Below are positions 1 to 7,689 of a stretch of 32,728 nucleotides of DNA, piece after piece; the stretch's first letter is position 1; every line of letters begins with the position of its first letter. Both the position numbers and the translations under genes were made by a program. Location: the NCBI GenBank assembly GCA_045047085.1, contig JASFYT010000112.1, positions 1 to 32,728 of the forward strand, written 5' to 3'. The notes below the pieces were generated by a model that made no database searches, was not told where the DNA came from, and worked only from the letters and a program-made list of their open reading frames with translations. The DNA is from GCA-2401155 sp045047085 (lineage in GTDB: Bacteria > Pseudomonadota > Alphaproteobacteria > Rhizobiales > Rhizobiaceae).

Positions 1-27
1 AAAAACTGGCCGGGTTTGTCTGGTCAG
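1..27 (-). terminator. Possible intrinsic terminator of the GNAT gene
   Basis: Read on the minus strand, CTGACC (27-22) can pair with GGCCAG (11-6) with one A-C mismatch, and five T residues follow at the window edge (5-1). It lies 20 bp past the stop of the acetyltransferase gene, the right place for its terminator. The stem is short and imperfect and the T tract is cut by the window end, so this is tentative. Confidence 0.3.
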
Positions 28-47
28 TAGCGCGATGTATCCACCAT

Positions 48-533
48 TTATTCAGTATCTAGGCGATACTTGCGAAATGGAATGCCATCATACTCGACTT
101 CTCCGACTAAGCTTGCTCCGAATCTTAAAAGCCCCCCGATGCGAGTGCGCGACAGTGGCAATAAGAATGTCACGAAGGGGATGTTTTCGTCGGATTTAGC
201 AAACTCAATTGCTTTCTTGGTGATGCGTGCTCCAAGCCCAAAGTATTCGGGTTTCAAGACCAATCCGAAGTCCCACTCGTCGCCTTCTTTTTGAAACCCA
301 CCCCATCCCACATAGGTGCCGTCGCAAAGAATTGCCCAGTGCCCCAGTCCGTCACGAGCCCAGCAATCCTCTTTGGCTCTGATGAATTCATCAAGAGCCT
401 TTTGATCCCATTTGAATGTGAGGAGAGGCATATGTTCCGCCACGCGAGGGTCGGACATGTGCGCAATAACCTCTTCCGATGAAATTTCTGGTAGGCGTGA
501 GAAAGTAATCTTATGCGCTGATTTTATCACCAT
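48..533 (-). CDS. GNAT-family N-acetyltransferase (RimJ/RimL-like)
   Basis: The 161-residue protein looks like a single-domain acetyl-CoA-dependent acetyltransferase of the RimJ/RimL (Acetyltransf_3) type. The middle strand 'GHWAILCDGTYVGWGGF' is followed by 'LKPEYFGLGARITKKAIEFA', which fits motif A with its pyrophosphate-binding Gx-G/A turn and following helix. The substrate cannot be told from sequence; the family includes ribosomal-protein, antibiotic and small-molecule acetylating enzymes. The frame is open to a TTG at 581, giving 177 residues. I chose the ATG at 533 because a GGAAC lies upstream of it and the TTG has no Shine-Dalgarno sequence. The gene points away from the mraZ operon, so it is probably unrelated to cell division. 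Confidence 0.8.
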   Translation of the reverse strand: MVIKSAHKITFSRLPEISSEEVIAHMSDPRVAEHMPLLTFKWDQKALDEFIRAKEDCWARDGLGHWAILCDGTYVGWGGFQKEGDEWDFGLVLKPEYFGLGARITKKAIEFAKSDENIPFVTFLLPLSRTRIGGLLRFGASLVGEVEYDGIPFRKYRLDTE

Positions 534-682
534 TTTTTTGTGTGTTCCAGTGGGATATAAGTGCTTGTTCTTATCTTGCAATGAGTAAAAGTTAAACTGT
601 TGCCAAATTAAAGTTGATCAAGTCTCGGTGATAATTTGCTAACACGTTTGAGGCTGGTCAGCCGCCTTTTTTGCGTTCTGCG

Positions 683-699
683 TGAGTCAATTTGACTCA
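683..699. repeat. Perfect 8-bp inverted repeat with two GANTC sites
   Basis: TGAGTCAA and TTGACTCA flank a single central T. Each arm contains a GANTC site (GAGTC at 684-688, GACTC at 694-698), the recognition sequence of the CcrM methyltransferase used in alphaproteobacterial cell-cycle control. The symmetry fits a dimeric regulator operator, but no regulator can be named. It lies about 330 bp upstream of the mraZ start. Confidence 0.5.
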
Positions 700-800
700 T
701 GGTGCTGGCTTACGAATTCGGTAAGAGTTTCATGAGATATTGCGGGTGTTCGGAGCGGCTTCAAGCGAAGAGTGAATTTGTCAATTTGATGGCGCAAAAC

Positions 801-886
801 TCCCAATTTGACCCCAGTTCAGCCCATATTTGACATGAAAATCCCTTGATTTTCCATTGACGCCCAAGCCATCCCATGCTATCCCA
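801..886 (-). promoter_or_regulatory. MraZ-box-like array of TGGGN repeats
   Basis: NCCCA pentamers occur at 801-805, 812-816, 822-826, 862-866, 872-876 and 882-886. The last three are separated by exactly 5 bp, and all but the first share one 10-bp phase. Degenerate members sit in phase at 842-846 (TCCCT) and 852-856 (TTCCA). On the minus strand they read TGGGN. In E. coli, MraZ represses its own operon through TGGGN repeats with 5-bp spacers, so these are probably sites for the MraZ encoded just downstream. Here the boxes face the opposite strand and the array is longer than three units. Confidence 0.65.
857..885 (+). promoter_or_regulatory. Possible sigma70-type promoter of the mraZ operon
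   Basis: TTGACG (857-862) matches five of six bases of the -35 consensus. After a 17-bp spacer comes TATCCC (880-885), a weak -10. A second TTGACA at 830-835 has no better -10. The 857-885 elements interleave with the three strongest MraZ-like boxes, which would suit repression by promoter occlusion. The weak -10 keeps confidence low. Confidence 0.35.
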
Positions 887-1024
887 AATGTAGTATTTAA
901 CGCCATAAAATTTCAACGCTTTGGTTCTTTGTCTGCTTAGGCAGGCTGAATGGATCGGGTGGCATGAGCCAAGAGTTTTGGTGAGTTGCTGGTGTTTGTG
1001 ATGGCTAGTCTGAAAAGGGGCGAC

Positions 1025-1492
1025 ATGGAGCGGTTCCTGTCGAGTGCGATCAATAAGGTTGATAAGAAAGGGCGGGTTTCGATCCCGGCCACTTTTCGTC
1101 CTGCGTTAAGGGGGTGTTCTGCGCTCTATGCCACGTTGTCGGTTGATCAGCCTACGGTTGAGGCTGGTGGTCCAGAGTTGCTTGAGGTTAACGAAAAGCG
1201 GCTTGCGGCGATGGATTCGTTTTCTCCTGAGTATGAGTATTTTTCCCTGCTTGTTCACGGGGATACGAACATCATGAATATTGATGGGGAAGGGCGCGTG
1301 ATTCTGTCTGACGCCATTCGGGAGCATACGGGTATTGCCAATCAAGTTGCGTTTGTGGGGCGTGGGCATTTTTTCCAGATATGGGAGCCGAAGCGTTATC
1401 AGGCTTACCGGGAAGAAGCTCGAGCCAAAGTTGCAGAGATGCGTAGGGCTTTGTCCGCTGGAAACGGTTTGGGCAAGGATACGGGAACATGA
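1025..1492 (+). CDS. mraZ: Transcriptional regulator MraZ
   Basis: MraZ is a ring-forming DNA-binding protein that regulates the dcw operon it heads. The 155-residue product contains two SpoVT/AbrB-like half-domains, each with the family DXXXR motif: DKKGR (13-17) in 'NKVDKKGRVSIPA' and DGEGR (87-91) in 'NIDGEGRVILSD'. The frame is open upstream to a TTG at 986, but the start 'MERFLSS' matches the family N-terminus and follows AAAAGGGG four bases upstream, so the ATG at 1025 is preferred. The final codons overlap the rsmH start as ATGA, which implies translational coupling. TGGGN-type boxes 140-225 bp upstream are its probable operator. Confidence 0.95.
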   Translation: MERFLSSAINKVDKKGRVSIPATFRPALRGCSALYATLSVDQPTVEAGGPELLEVNEKRLAAMDSFSPEYEYFSLLVHGDTNIMNIDGEGRVILSDAIREHTGIANQVAFVGRGHFFQIWEPKRYQAYREEARAKVAEMRRALSAGNGLGKDTGT

Positions 1493-2556
1493 GCGGTAAC
1501 GATGTCCATAAATACGGGGCGGACATCACTGGCGGACCTGCCGGTCATGTTCCTGTTATGCTTCGTGAGGTGCTTTCTTCTCTCGCGCTCGAAAAAGATA
1601 AAATCATTGTTGATGGCACGTTTGGTGCCGGTGGTTATACGGGTGCCATATTGAGTGCTGGTGCGAATGTGATCGGGATTGATCGCGATCCCAATGCGAT
1701 TGCTGACGGGCAGGGACTGGTTGAAGAAATGTCTGGTCGGTTTGTTCTGGCGCAGGGACGTTTTTCGAATTTGGATGAGATTTCAATTGCTGCCGGATAT
1801 GAGCAAATTGATGGTGTGGTGCTTGATATTGGTGTTTCGTCCATGCAGCTTGATCAGGCGGAGCGTGGGTTTTCCTTTCAAAAAGACGGCCCGCTGGATA
1901 TGCGCATGGCGCAGAGCGGGGTCAGTGCTGCTGATGTGGTCAATTATGTTCCGCGTACGGATTTAACCCGCATCATCGGTATTTTGGGCGAAGAAAAGAA
2001 GGCCAGCCGTGTTGCCAAGGCAATTGCTGAGGCGCGTGACATTGAACCGTTTACAACAACCCTGCAATTGGCTCGGGTTATTGAAAAGGCGGTTGGGCGT
2101 CGCCCAGGTGATAAAATTCATCCGGCAACACGGACGTTTCAAGCTTTGCGAATATTTGTGAACCGCGAGTTGGAAGAACTCGCGAGAGCCTTGTTTGCGG
2201 CGGAGCGAATTTTGAAGGCTGGTGGCAGGCTTGTGGTAGTAACGTTTCATTCGCTTGAAGATCGTATCGTTAAACGGTTCTTTGCAGATCGCTCGCTCAG
2301 TTCGTCTGGTTCGCGACATATGCCGCAAACTGAAACGCAGCCTTCTACATTTGATTTGATTAAGCGTGGCGCGTTGAAGGCTTCCGCTGATGAGGCGGAG
2401 CAAAATCCACGATCAAGATCTGCCAAGTTGCGGTTTGGTGTGCGAAGCAGCGAACCTGCTCGTAGAGAAAATATGGAATTGTTTGGCCTTCCAAATCTGG
2501 TGGATTTGGAAGGGGAGCTTGCAAAGGTTGCTCGTAGGGGAGCTTTTCATGCTTAG
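1489..2556 (+). CDS. rsmH: 16S rRNA m4C1402 N4-methyltransferase RsmH
   Basis: RsmH (MraW) uses S-adenosylmethionine to methylate N4 of C1402 in the 16S rRNA decoding centre. The 355-residue protein has the family HVPVML motif (20-25), the SAM-binding loop DGTFGAGGYT (42-51) followed by the acidic turn GIDRDP (63-68), then 'LDIGVSSMQLD', the 'HPATRTFQALRI' region and a C-terminal 'VTFHSLEDRIVK'. All are standard for the family, and the length is slightly above the usual 310-345 residues. Its ATG overlaps the mraZ stop by 4 bp and its stop overlaps ftsL by 8 bp, placing it firmly second in the dcw operon. Confidence 0.97.
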   Translation: MSGNDVHKYGADITGGPAGHVPVMLREVLSSLALEKDKIIVDGTFGAGGYTGAILSAGANVIGIDRDPNAIADGQGLVEEMSGRFVLAQGRFSNLDEISIAAGYEQIDGVVLDIGVSSMQLDQAERGFSFQKDGPLDMRMAQSGVSAADVVNYVPRTDLTRIIGILGEEKKASRVAKAIAEARDIEPFTTTLQLARVIEKAVGRRPGDKIHPATRTFQALRIFVNRELEELARALFAAERILKAGGRLVVVTFHSLEDRIVKRFFADRSLSSSGSRHMPQTETQPSTFDLIKRGALKASADEAEQNPRSRSAKLRFGVRSSEPARRENMELFGLPNLVDLEGELAKVARRGAFHA

Positions 2557-2950
2557 GGCGATTGATGTGATCCTGATTTGTGCGCTGGTTGGCAGCGCGT
2601 CATGGACCTATAAGGTTAAATATGATGCTCGTATTGCACTGGACCGGGTTGAGGAGCTTGAAAAGAAAATCTTCGCCGAGCGTGAAGAGATCAAATTGCT
2701 GAGGGCTGACTGGGCGCTCTATAATTCTCCTGCGCGCCTGCAGAAATTGGTGGATAGATATCGCGAGGAGCTGAATTTGGTGCCGCTTGATCCGGGGCAA
2801 GTTTCAACTGTCGATCAATTGCCGCCGCTGCGTTCTGAGCGTATCGCACCAAAATCACCAATGCTGGATGGGTTTGCGGAAGCTGATAGGTCCATAAAAA
2901 CCGGCTCTGTTCCTTTGGTTGGCGGATTGAAATCCAGGAAGATCAACTGA
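2549..2950 (+). CDS. ftsL: Cell division protein FtsL
   Basis: FtsL is a small bitopic membrane protein that joins FtsQ and FtsB in the divisome and activates FtsWI. The 133-residue product has a very short cytoplasmic end, one transmembrane segment (about 4-20), then a heptad-rich stretch containing 'RVEELEKKI' and 'EREEIKLLRADW' (about 28-52) that fits the coiled coil, followed by a PARLQKL motif typical of alphaproteobacterial FtsL. The start at 2549 follows AGGGGAG and overlaps the end of rsmH; a longer reading from 2390 would run through rsmH and is not credible. The stop shares one base with the ftsI start. Position between rsmH and ftsI supports the call strongly. Confidence 0.9.
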   Translation: MLRAIDVILICALVGSASWTYKVKYDARIALDRVEELEKKIFAEREEIKLLRADWALYNSPARLQKLVDRYREELNLVPLDPGQVSTVDQLPPLRSERIAPKSPMLDGFAEADRSIKTGSVPLVGGLKSRKIN

Positions 2951-4671
2951 TGAGTCAAGAAGCTGTAGGTTCAGATATTGTGCAGACCGGCGGTGTTGCT
3001 TCACAAATTTCGTTACAGGGAGCATCGAAAGCTGCCGGGGAACAGGCGCGTTCGCGAGTGTTTTTGGCGATACTGATTATTGGTTTGGTCTATGCAACGA
3101 TCATTGGGCGGCTGGCTTATCTGGGTGCTATCGAGTTGGATGGTCCTTCGAGTAATCGTTATTCAAATCTTGCGACTTCGGCAACAAGGCCCGATATTGT
3201 TGATCGAAACGGAAATTTGCTGGCAACCGATATCATCACCTCGTCGCTCTTTGCGGAGCCGCGCCGTATTGTGGATGTGGATGAGGCTGTCGAGTTGCTT
3301 ACTACCGTGCTGCCTGAACTGGATGTGCGAGCAATCCATCGAAAATTGGCAAGCAAGGCTGGTTTTGTTTGGTTGAAACGAGAGTTGACTCCGAAAATTC
3401 AGAGTGAAATTTTGGCGCTGGGCATTCCGGGTATCGGGTTTAGAAGCGAGACCAAGCGGTTCTATCCCAAGGGAGAAACGCTTTCTCATCTGGTTGGTTA
3501 TGTTGATATCGACAATGTGGGCATTGCAGGATTAGAGAAATATATTGATGGCCAAGGGCTGAATGAATTGCGTAATGCAGGTTTTGCTCAGGGCGATGAT
3601 ATGAAGCCGGTGAAACTTTCGATTGATACCAGGGTGCAGCATTTTATTCGCGACGAACTGGCCAAAGCGATGGACCGTTATGATGCAATTGGTGCCGGTG
3701 CTGTTGTGCTGAATATCCATACGGGTGAAATTGTTGGTATGGCGTCTCTGCCTGATTTTAATTCCAATTCTCCAGCAGATGCGCAAAAGAAAGACCGTCT
3801 CAACCGTATGACGGCTGGTACCTATGAGATGGGATCAACTTTCAAGACCTTTACCACAGCAATGGCGCTGGATAGCGGTCTGGTAAATCTCAAAAGCAAG
3901 TTTGATGCAACAAAACCTTTGCGCATTGCCGGATTTACCATCAATGATTTTCACGCCAAGAGGCGTGTTTTAAGCGTGCCTGAAGTGTTTATCTATTCAT
4001 CGAATATAGGTACGGCAAAAATGGCCGAAGTTGTTGGTATCAAGGGGCATAGAGAATTCTTGCACCGCATTGGCTTGTTGGAAAAAATGCAACTGGAATT
4101 GCCGGAAGTGGCTCGCCCGAAAGAGCCGAAGGTATGGAAAAAAATTAATTCAGTGACCATCTCCTACGGCCATGGAGCGCAAACTACGCCACTGCAAACG
4201 GCTGTTGCCGCTGCCGCCCTTATGAATGGTGGAATGCTTATTCCTCCAACGCTCTTCCCCCGATCGCACAAGCAGGCCGAGCAATTGGCTAAGAGGGTTG
4301 TGCAGAAAAAAACCAGTGATTCGATGCGCTATTTGATGCGTCTTAATGTAGAAAAGGGTTCCGGGCGACGTGCTGAAGTGCCGGGGTTTCGTGTTGGCGG
4401 AAAAACGGGCACTGCCGAGAAAGTGGTGAATGGGCGTTATTCCTCGAAGGTAAGATTTAATTCCTTCCTTGCAGTTTTTCCAATTGATAACCCGAAATAT
4501 GTTGTTCTTTCGATCATTGACGAACCGAAGCCTGAGGCAGGAAAAAAGAGCGCCACGGCTGGCCTTAATGCAGCCCCGATTGTTCGCAATATCATTCGTC
4601 GTGCAGCGCCGGTTTTGGGGATCCAGCCAAAATTCGGAAATGCAGGCCAACCCTTGTATGTACGCAATTGA
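2950..4671 (+). CDS. ftsI: Septal peptidoglycan transpeptidase FtsI (PBP3)
   Basis: FtsI is the class B penicillin-binding protein that cross-links septal peptidoglycan with FtsW. The 573-residue protein has a cytoplasmic N-terminus, one membrane anchor (about 36-58), a PBP dimerisation/pedestal domain (about 78-230) and a transpeptidase domain. The three active-site motifs are intact: S296-T-F-K299 with the acylated serine, S350-S-N352 and K485-T-G487. It starts at ATG 2950 with AGGAAG eight bases upstream and overlaps the ftsL stop by one base. About 100 non-coding bases follow before murE, the largest break in the mraZ-murB series. Confidence 0.97.
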   Translation: MSQEAVGSDIVQTGGVASQISLQGASKAAGEQARSRVFLAILIIGLVYATIIGRLAYLGAIELDGPSSNRYSNLATSATRPDIVDRNGNLLATDIITSSLFAEPRRIVDVDEAVELLTTVLPELDVRAIHRKLASKAGFVWLKRELTPKIQSEILALGIPGIGFRSETKRFYPKGETLSHLVGYVDIDNVGIAGLEKYIDGQGLNELRNAGFAQGDDMKPVKLSIDTRVQHFIRDELAKAMDRYDAIGAGAVVLNIHTGEIVGMASLPDFNSNSPADAQKKDRLNRMTAGTYEMGSTFKTFTTAMALDSGLVNLKSKFDATKPLRIAGFTINDFHAKRRVLSVPEVFIYSSNIGTAKMAEVVGIKGHREFLHRIGLLEKMQLELPEVARPKEPKVWKKINSVTISYGHGAQTTPLQTAVAAAALMNGGMLIPPTLFPRSHKQAEQLAKRVVQKKTSDSMRYLMRLNVEKGSGRRAEVPGFRVGGKTGTAEKVVNGRYSSKVRFNSFLAVFPIDNPKYVVLSIIDEPKPEAGKKSATAGLNAAPIVRNIIRRAAPVLGIQPKFGNAGQPLYVRN

Positions 4672-4769
4672 GAGGGCACAAATGGCGATAGGAATTGCGA
4701 TTCGGTATGCCGTTTAATAAACTAATGTCCAAGGGTGGCCCAAACCGATGATGAGGCCGGAAATCATAG

Positions 4770-6263
4770 ATGGATTTTTGCATGAAATTGGGAAGTTTGG
4801 CTGGCAGTGACTTTGAGCTAACCGCAGCAGAAAGCAGTGTTTTAGTTAAGAGCCTTACAGCCGACTCCCGTCAGGTCGAAGAGGGCAGCGTTTTCTTCGC
4901 GCTTCCTGGCGTTATTGCCGATGGTGCTGATTTTATTCCTCAGGCTTTGGATAAGGGGGCGGTGGCAATCGTTGCTCGCTATGATGTGGAAATTTCGGGT
5001 GTTTCCGTGCCAATATCTGTGCCAGTGCTTAAAGCTGATGACCCTCGAAAATCGCTGGCAAAAATGGCGGCCGGATTTTTCCCTAATCAACCAGAAACCA
5101 TGGTTGCAGTTACGGGGACGGCGGGCAAGACATCCGTTGCAGCTTTTGTGCGCCAGATTTGGGCGCTTGCCGGTTTTCAGGCGGCTTCCATCGGAACGAC
5201 CGGTGTTGTTGCGCCTGATGTAGAAAGTTATGGCAATCTGACAACGCCGGACCCGGTTTCGCTGCATAAATTGCTTGATGAATTAGCCGGTTCTGGTGTT
5301 ACTCATGGGGCGATGGAGGCCTCCTCCCACGGCTTGGATCAACACAGGCTTGATGGAGTAAGGCTGTCTGCAGTGGCATTCACCAATCTTGGTCGTGATC
5401 ATATGGACTATCATCCAACGATTGATGATTATTTCGATGCAAAAATGCGGCTGTTTCGCGATCTTGTGCCAGCAGGGACGCCTGCTGTAATTTATGCCGA
5501 TGATGAATTCAGCCAGCGCTCCATCAAAATTGCGAAGGAAGCAGGCCTCAATGTGATGAGCGTGGGGCGTAATGGAGACTTCCTTACTCTCAAACGTATT
5601 GAGCATGAACGCTTCCGCCAGAATGTGGAAATCCACCATGGTTCCAGTATTTACCGGATTGAATTTCCGCTTGCGGGTGATTTTCAAATTGCGAATGGTT
5701 TGGTGGCTGCCGGGTTGGCAATTGCTACTGGCGTCGATGCGGGTAAGGCACTTAGTGCGCTGGAAACATTGGAAGGTGCGCCGGGAAGACTTGAACTCAT
5801 CGGACGGCTCGAAAATTCCGCACCGCTTTATGTAGATTACGCCCATAAACCTGATTCGCTTGAGAAAGTGCTGACGTCTTTGCGCCCGTTCACTAGTGGT
5901 AAGCTGGTTCTGGTTTATGGATGTGGCGGCGACCGCGACAAGGGTAAGCGGCCGATTATGGGCGAAATTGCAGAACGTTTGGCTGATATTTCCATTGTGA
6001 CCGATGATAATCCGCGTAGCGAAAAAGGGAGTGTTGTTCGCTCTGAAATATTAGCCACAAACCCCAGTGCCAAGGAAATTGCCGATCGGGGCGATGCCAT
6101 CCGCTATGGGGTATCCGTATTGAGCGATGGGGATTGTCTGGTTGTTGCGGGCAAGGGCCACGAAGAAGGGCAAATTGTTGGTTCTCAAACCCTGCCGTTT
6201 TCCGACAAAAAATTGCTTCAGGAAATTCTTGTTCAGGGAAACCGCAGAGGTTCCGCAAAATGA
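4770..6263 (+). CDS. murE: UDP-MurNAc-L-Ala-D-Glu:meso-diaminopimelate ligase MurE
   Basis: MurE adds the third stem-peptide residue in the cytoplasm, using ATP. The 497-residue protein shows the three Mur ligase domains: an N-terminal UDP-binding domain, a central ATPase with the P-loop GTAGKTS (116-122), conserved ASSHGLDQHR (184-193) and the lysine that is carbamylated in the family (K225), and a C-terminal domain. The DNPR motif (413-416) indicates meso-diaminopimelate rather than lysine as substrate. The P-loop has Ala where many MurE proteins have Asn. An in-frame ATG at 4782 ('MKLGSLAG') matches the usual family start better and is a serious alternative. The stop overlaps murF by ATGA. 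Confidence 0.96.
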   Translation: MDFCMKLGSLAGSDFELTAAESSVLVKSLTADSRQVEEGSVFFALPGVIADGADFIPQALDKGAVAIVARYDVEISGVSVPISVPVLKADDPRKSLAKMAAGFFPNQPETMVAVTGTAGKTSVAAFVRQIWALAGFQAASIGTTGVVAPDVESYGNLTTPDPVSLHKLLDELAGSGVTHGAMEASSHGLDQHRLDGVRLSAVAFTNLGRDHMDYHPTIDDYFDAKMRLFRDLVPAGTPAVIYADDEFSQRSIKIAKEAGLNVMSVGRNGDFLTLKRIEHERFRQNVEIHHGSSIYRIEFPLAGDFQIANGLVAAGLAIATGVDAGKALSALETLEGAPGRLELIGRLENSAPLYVDYAHKPDSLEKVLTSLRPFTSGKLVLVYGCGGDRDKGKRPIMGEIAERLADISIVTDDNPRSEKGSVVRSEILATNPSAKEIADRGDAIRYGVSVLSDGDCLVVAGKGHEEGQIVGSQTLPFSDKKLLQEILVQGNRRGSAK

Positions 6264-7678
6264 GTGCTTTGTGGACCATGGAAAATTTTCTGGCTGGCAC
6301 CCATGGGCGTCCCGTGGGTGATATGCCGGAAGAGATTACCGGTATTTCTATTGATAGTCGCACGATAGAGAAAGGGCACGCTTTTTTTGCCATTAAGGGC
6401 GATAGTTTTGATGGGCATAAATTTGTTCGTGCTGCGGCTCTTGCGGGTGCCAGTGTTGCAATCATCAGCGAGAGCAAGCTCGCCTCTCTTGGGGCGGTGA
6501 GCCTGCCGCTGATTGTCGTGAGCGATGTGCTTGAAGCGTTGGTGCTGCTTGGTCATGCAGCTCGTATTCGAAGTCATGCCAAGATTGTTGCTATTACCGG
6601 AAGTGTCGGTAAGACCACGACCAAGGAAATGATGCGGGTTGCCTTATCTGCAAGCGGCACGGTTCATGCCTCCGTTGCCTCCTTTAATAACCACTGGGGC
6701 GTGCCGATCACTTTGGCGCGGATGCCTGCTGATGTGGATTTTGCGATATTTGAAATCGGTATGAATCATGCCAATGAAATTACGCCGCTGGTGGATATGG
6801 TGCGCCCGCATGTGGCGCTGATTACCAATGTGGCGGCGGCTCATCTCGGTTCGTTCAAGAATGTGGCTGAGATTGCCAAAGCTAAGGCTGAGATATTTTC
6901 CGGGCTGTCGGCAAGTGGAACGGCCATTATCAATCAAGACAATCCGCATTTGAGGCTGCTTAAAATGCGGGCCAAAAAAGCGGGTGTTAAAAACCTTCTG
7001 ACCTTTGGCGATAATAAAAAAGCGAATTTTCGTGTGAAGTCTGTCAAACGGTCGACGGAACGCACAGAAGTTGAAGCTGTGATTGCCGGTATGAAAATTG
7101 ATTTTATGCTCTACGTTAATGGCGCGCACATGATTGCAAATGCCCTAGCGGTGCTTGGGGTATCATCTGTTTTGGGAGCAGATGTGCAAACATCCGCAAC
7201 CGCACTGGCTGGCGTTGCTGCGGAGCAAGGTCGGGGCCAGCGACATCTGATTAAACTGTCCAATGGAACGCTCACGATTATCGACGACGCATTCAATGCC
7301 AATACGGCTTCGATGGAGGCAGGGCTTGCAATGTTGGGAGAGTGCGAACCCGAAAAGCGCGGACGACGTATTGCTGTTTTGGGTGATATGTTAGAACTCG
7401 GTGTCTTCTCCAAGGAGATGCACGAAAAACTGGTGGAACCGATTATCGCCAATGATATCGATCAGGTGTTCATGGTGGGGGATGAAATGATGGCGCTGAA
7501 AGATGTGCTGCCGGGAGAGCGTTTTGGTGGACACTTTGACTCAGTTGGCGAATTGCAGTCAAAGCTGTTAAAGACGCTGAAGGGCGGGGACGTGGTAATT
7601 TTCAAGGCCTCAAAAGGGCTAAAATTTGTACCTTTAGTAGAAAAAATTGTCGAAGCGTTTAAGAAAAAAGCGACTTAG
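6260..7678 (+). CDS. murF: UDP-MurNAc-tripeptide:D-Ala-D-Ala ligase MurF
   Basis: MurF adds D-Ala-D-Ala to UDP-MurNAc-tripeptide, completing the soluble pentapeptide precursor. The 472-residue product contains the ATP-binding loop GSVGKTT (114-120), the conserved 'NNHWGVPITL' segment (143-152), 'FEIGMNH' (164-170) and 'DDAFNANT' in the C-terminal half, all typical of MurF. The frame is open upstream inside murE, but the ATG at 6260, which forms an ATGA overlap with the murE stop, gives the expected family start. mraY begins 11 bp after the stop. Confidence 0.96.
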   Translation: MSALWTMENFLAGTHGRPVGDMPEEITGISIDSRTIEKGHAFFAIKGDSFDGHKFVRAAALAGASVAIISESKLASLGAVSLPLIVVSDVLEALVLLGHAARIRSHAKIVAITGSVGKTTTKEMMRVALSASGTVHASVASFNNHWGVPITLARMPADVDFAIFEIGMNHANEITPLVDMVRPHVALITNVAAAHLGSFKNVAEIAKAKAEIFSGLSASGTAIINQDNPHLRLLKMRAKKAGVKNLLTFGDNKKANFRVKSVKRSTERTEVEAVIAGMKIDFMLYVNGAHMIANALAVLGVSSVLGADVQTSATALAGVAAEQGRGQRHLIKLSNGTLTIIDDAFNANTASMEAGLAMLGECEPEKRGRRIAVLGDMLELGVFSKEMHEKLVEPIIANDIDQVFMVGDEMMALKDVLPGERFGGHFDSVGELQSKLLKTLKGGDVVIFKASKGLKFVPLVEKIVEAFKKKAT

Positions 7679-7689
7679 AGGGAAAAATT

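Larger units (their letters stand above)
534..1024. other. Non-coding control region between the GNAT gene and mraZ
   Basis: This roughly 490-bp divergent intergenic region has no credible gene. It contains a 17-bp perfect palindrome (683-699), three copies of CAATTTGA (688-695, 782-789, 804-811), and an array of NCCCA boxes in 10-bp phase from about 801 to 886 overlapping a possible promoter. A 33-codon ORF at 732-833 has no convincing ribosome binding site. The long leader suggests the mraZ operon is controlled here. Confidence 0.7.

Noticed and set aside
592..611. Two TTAA elements upstream of mraZ as a CtrA site
   Set aside because: The spacing is 12 bases rather than the required seven.
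652..671. GGCTG/CAGCC followed by six T bases, like a terminator
   Set aside because: The loop would be only two bases and there is no plus-strand gene upstream for it to terminate.
732..833. 33-codon plus-strand ORF upstream of mraZ
   Set aside because: It lacks a proper ribosome binding site, resembles no protein, and overlaps the repeat array.
986..1024. N-terminal extension of mraZ from TTG 986
   Set aside because: The family start is MERFLSS-like at 1025 with a Shine-Dalgarno sequence; the extension is not conserved-looking.
2390..2548. Upstream extension of ftsL through the end of rsmH
   Set aside because: It would be read out of frame across conserved rsmH sequence; the ATG at 2549 has a good ribosome binding site and gives normal FtsL length.
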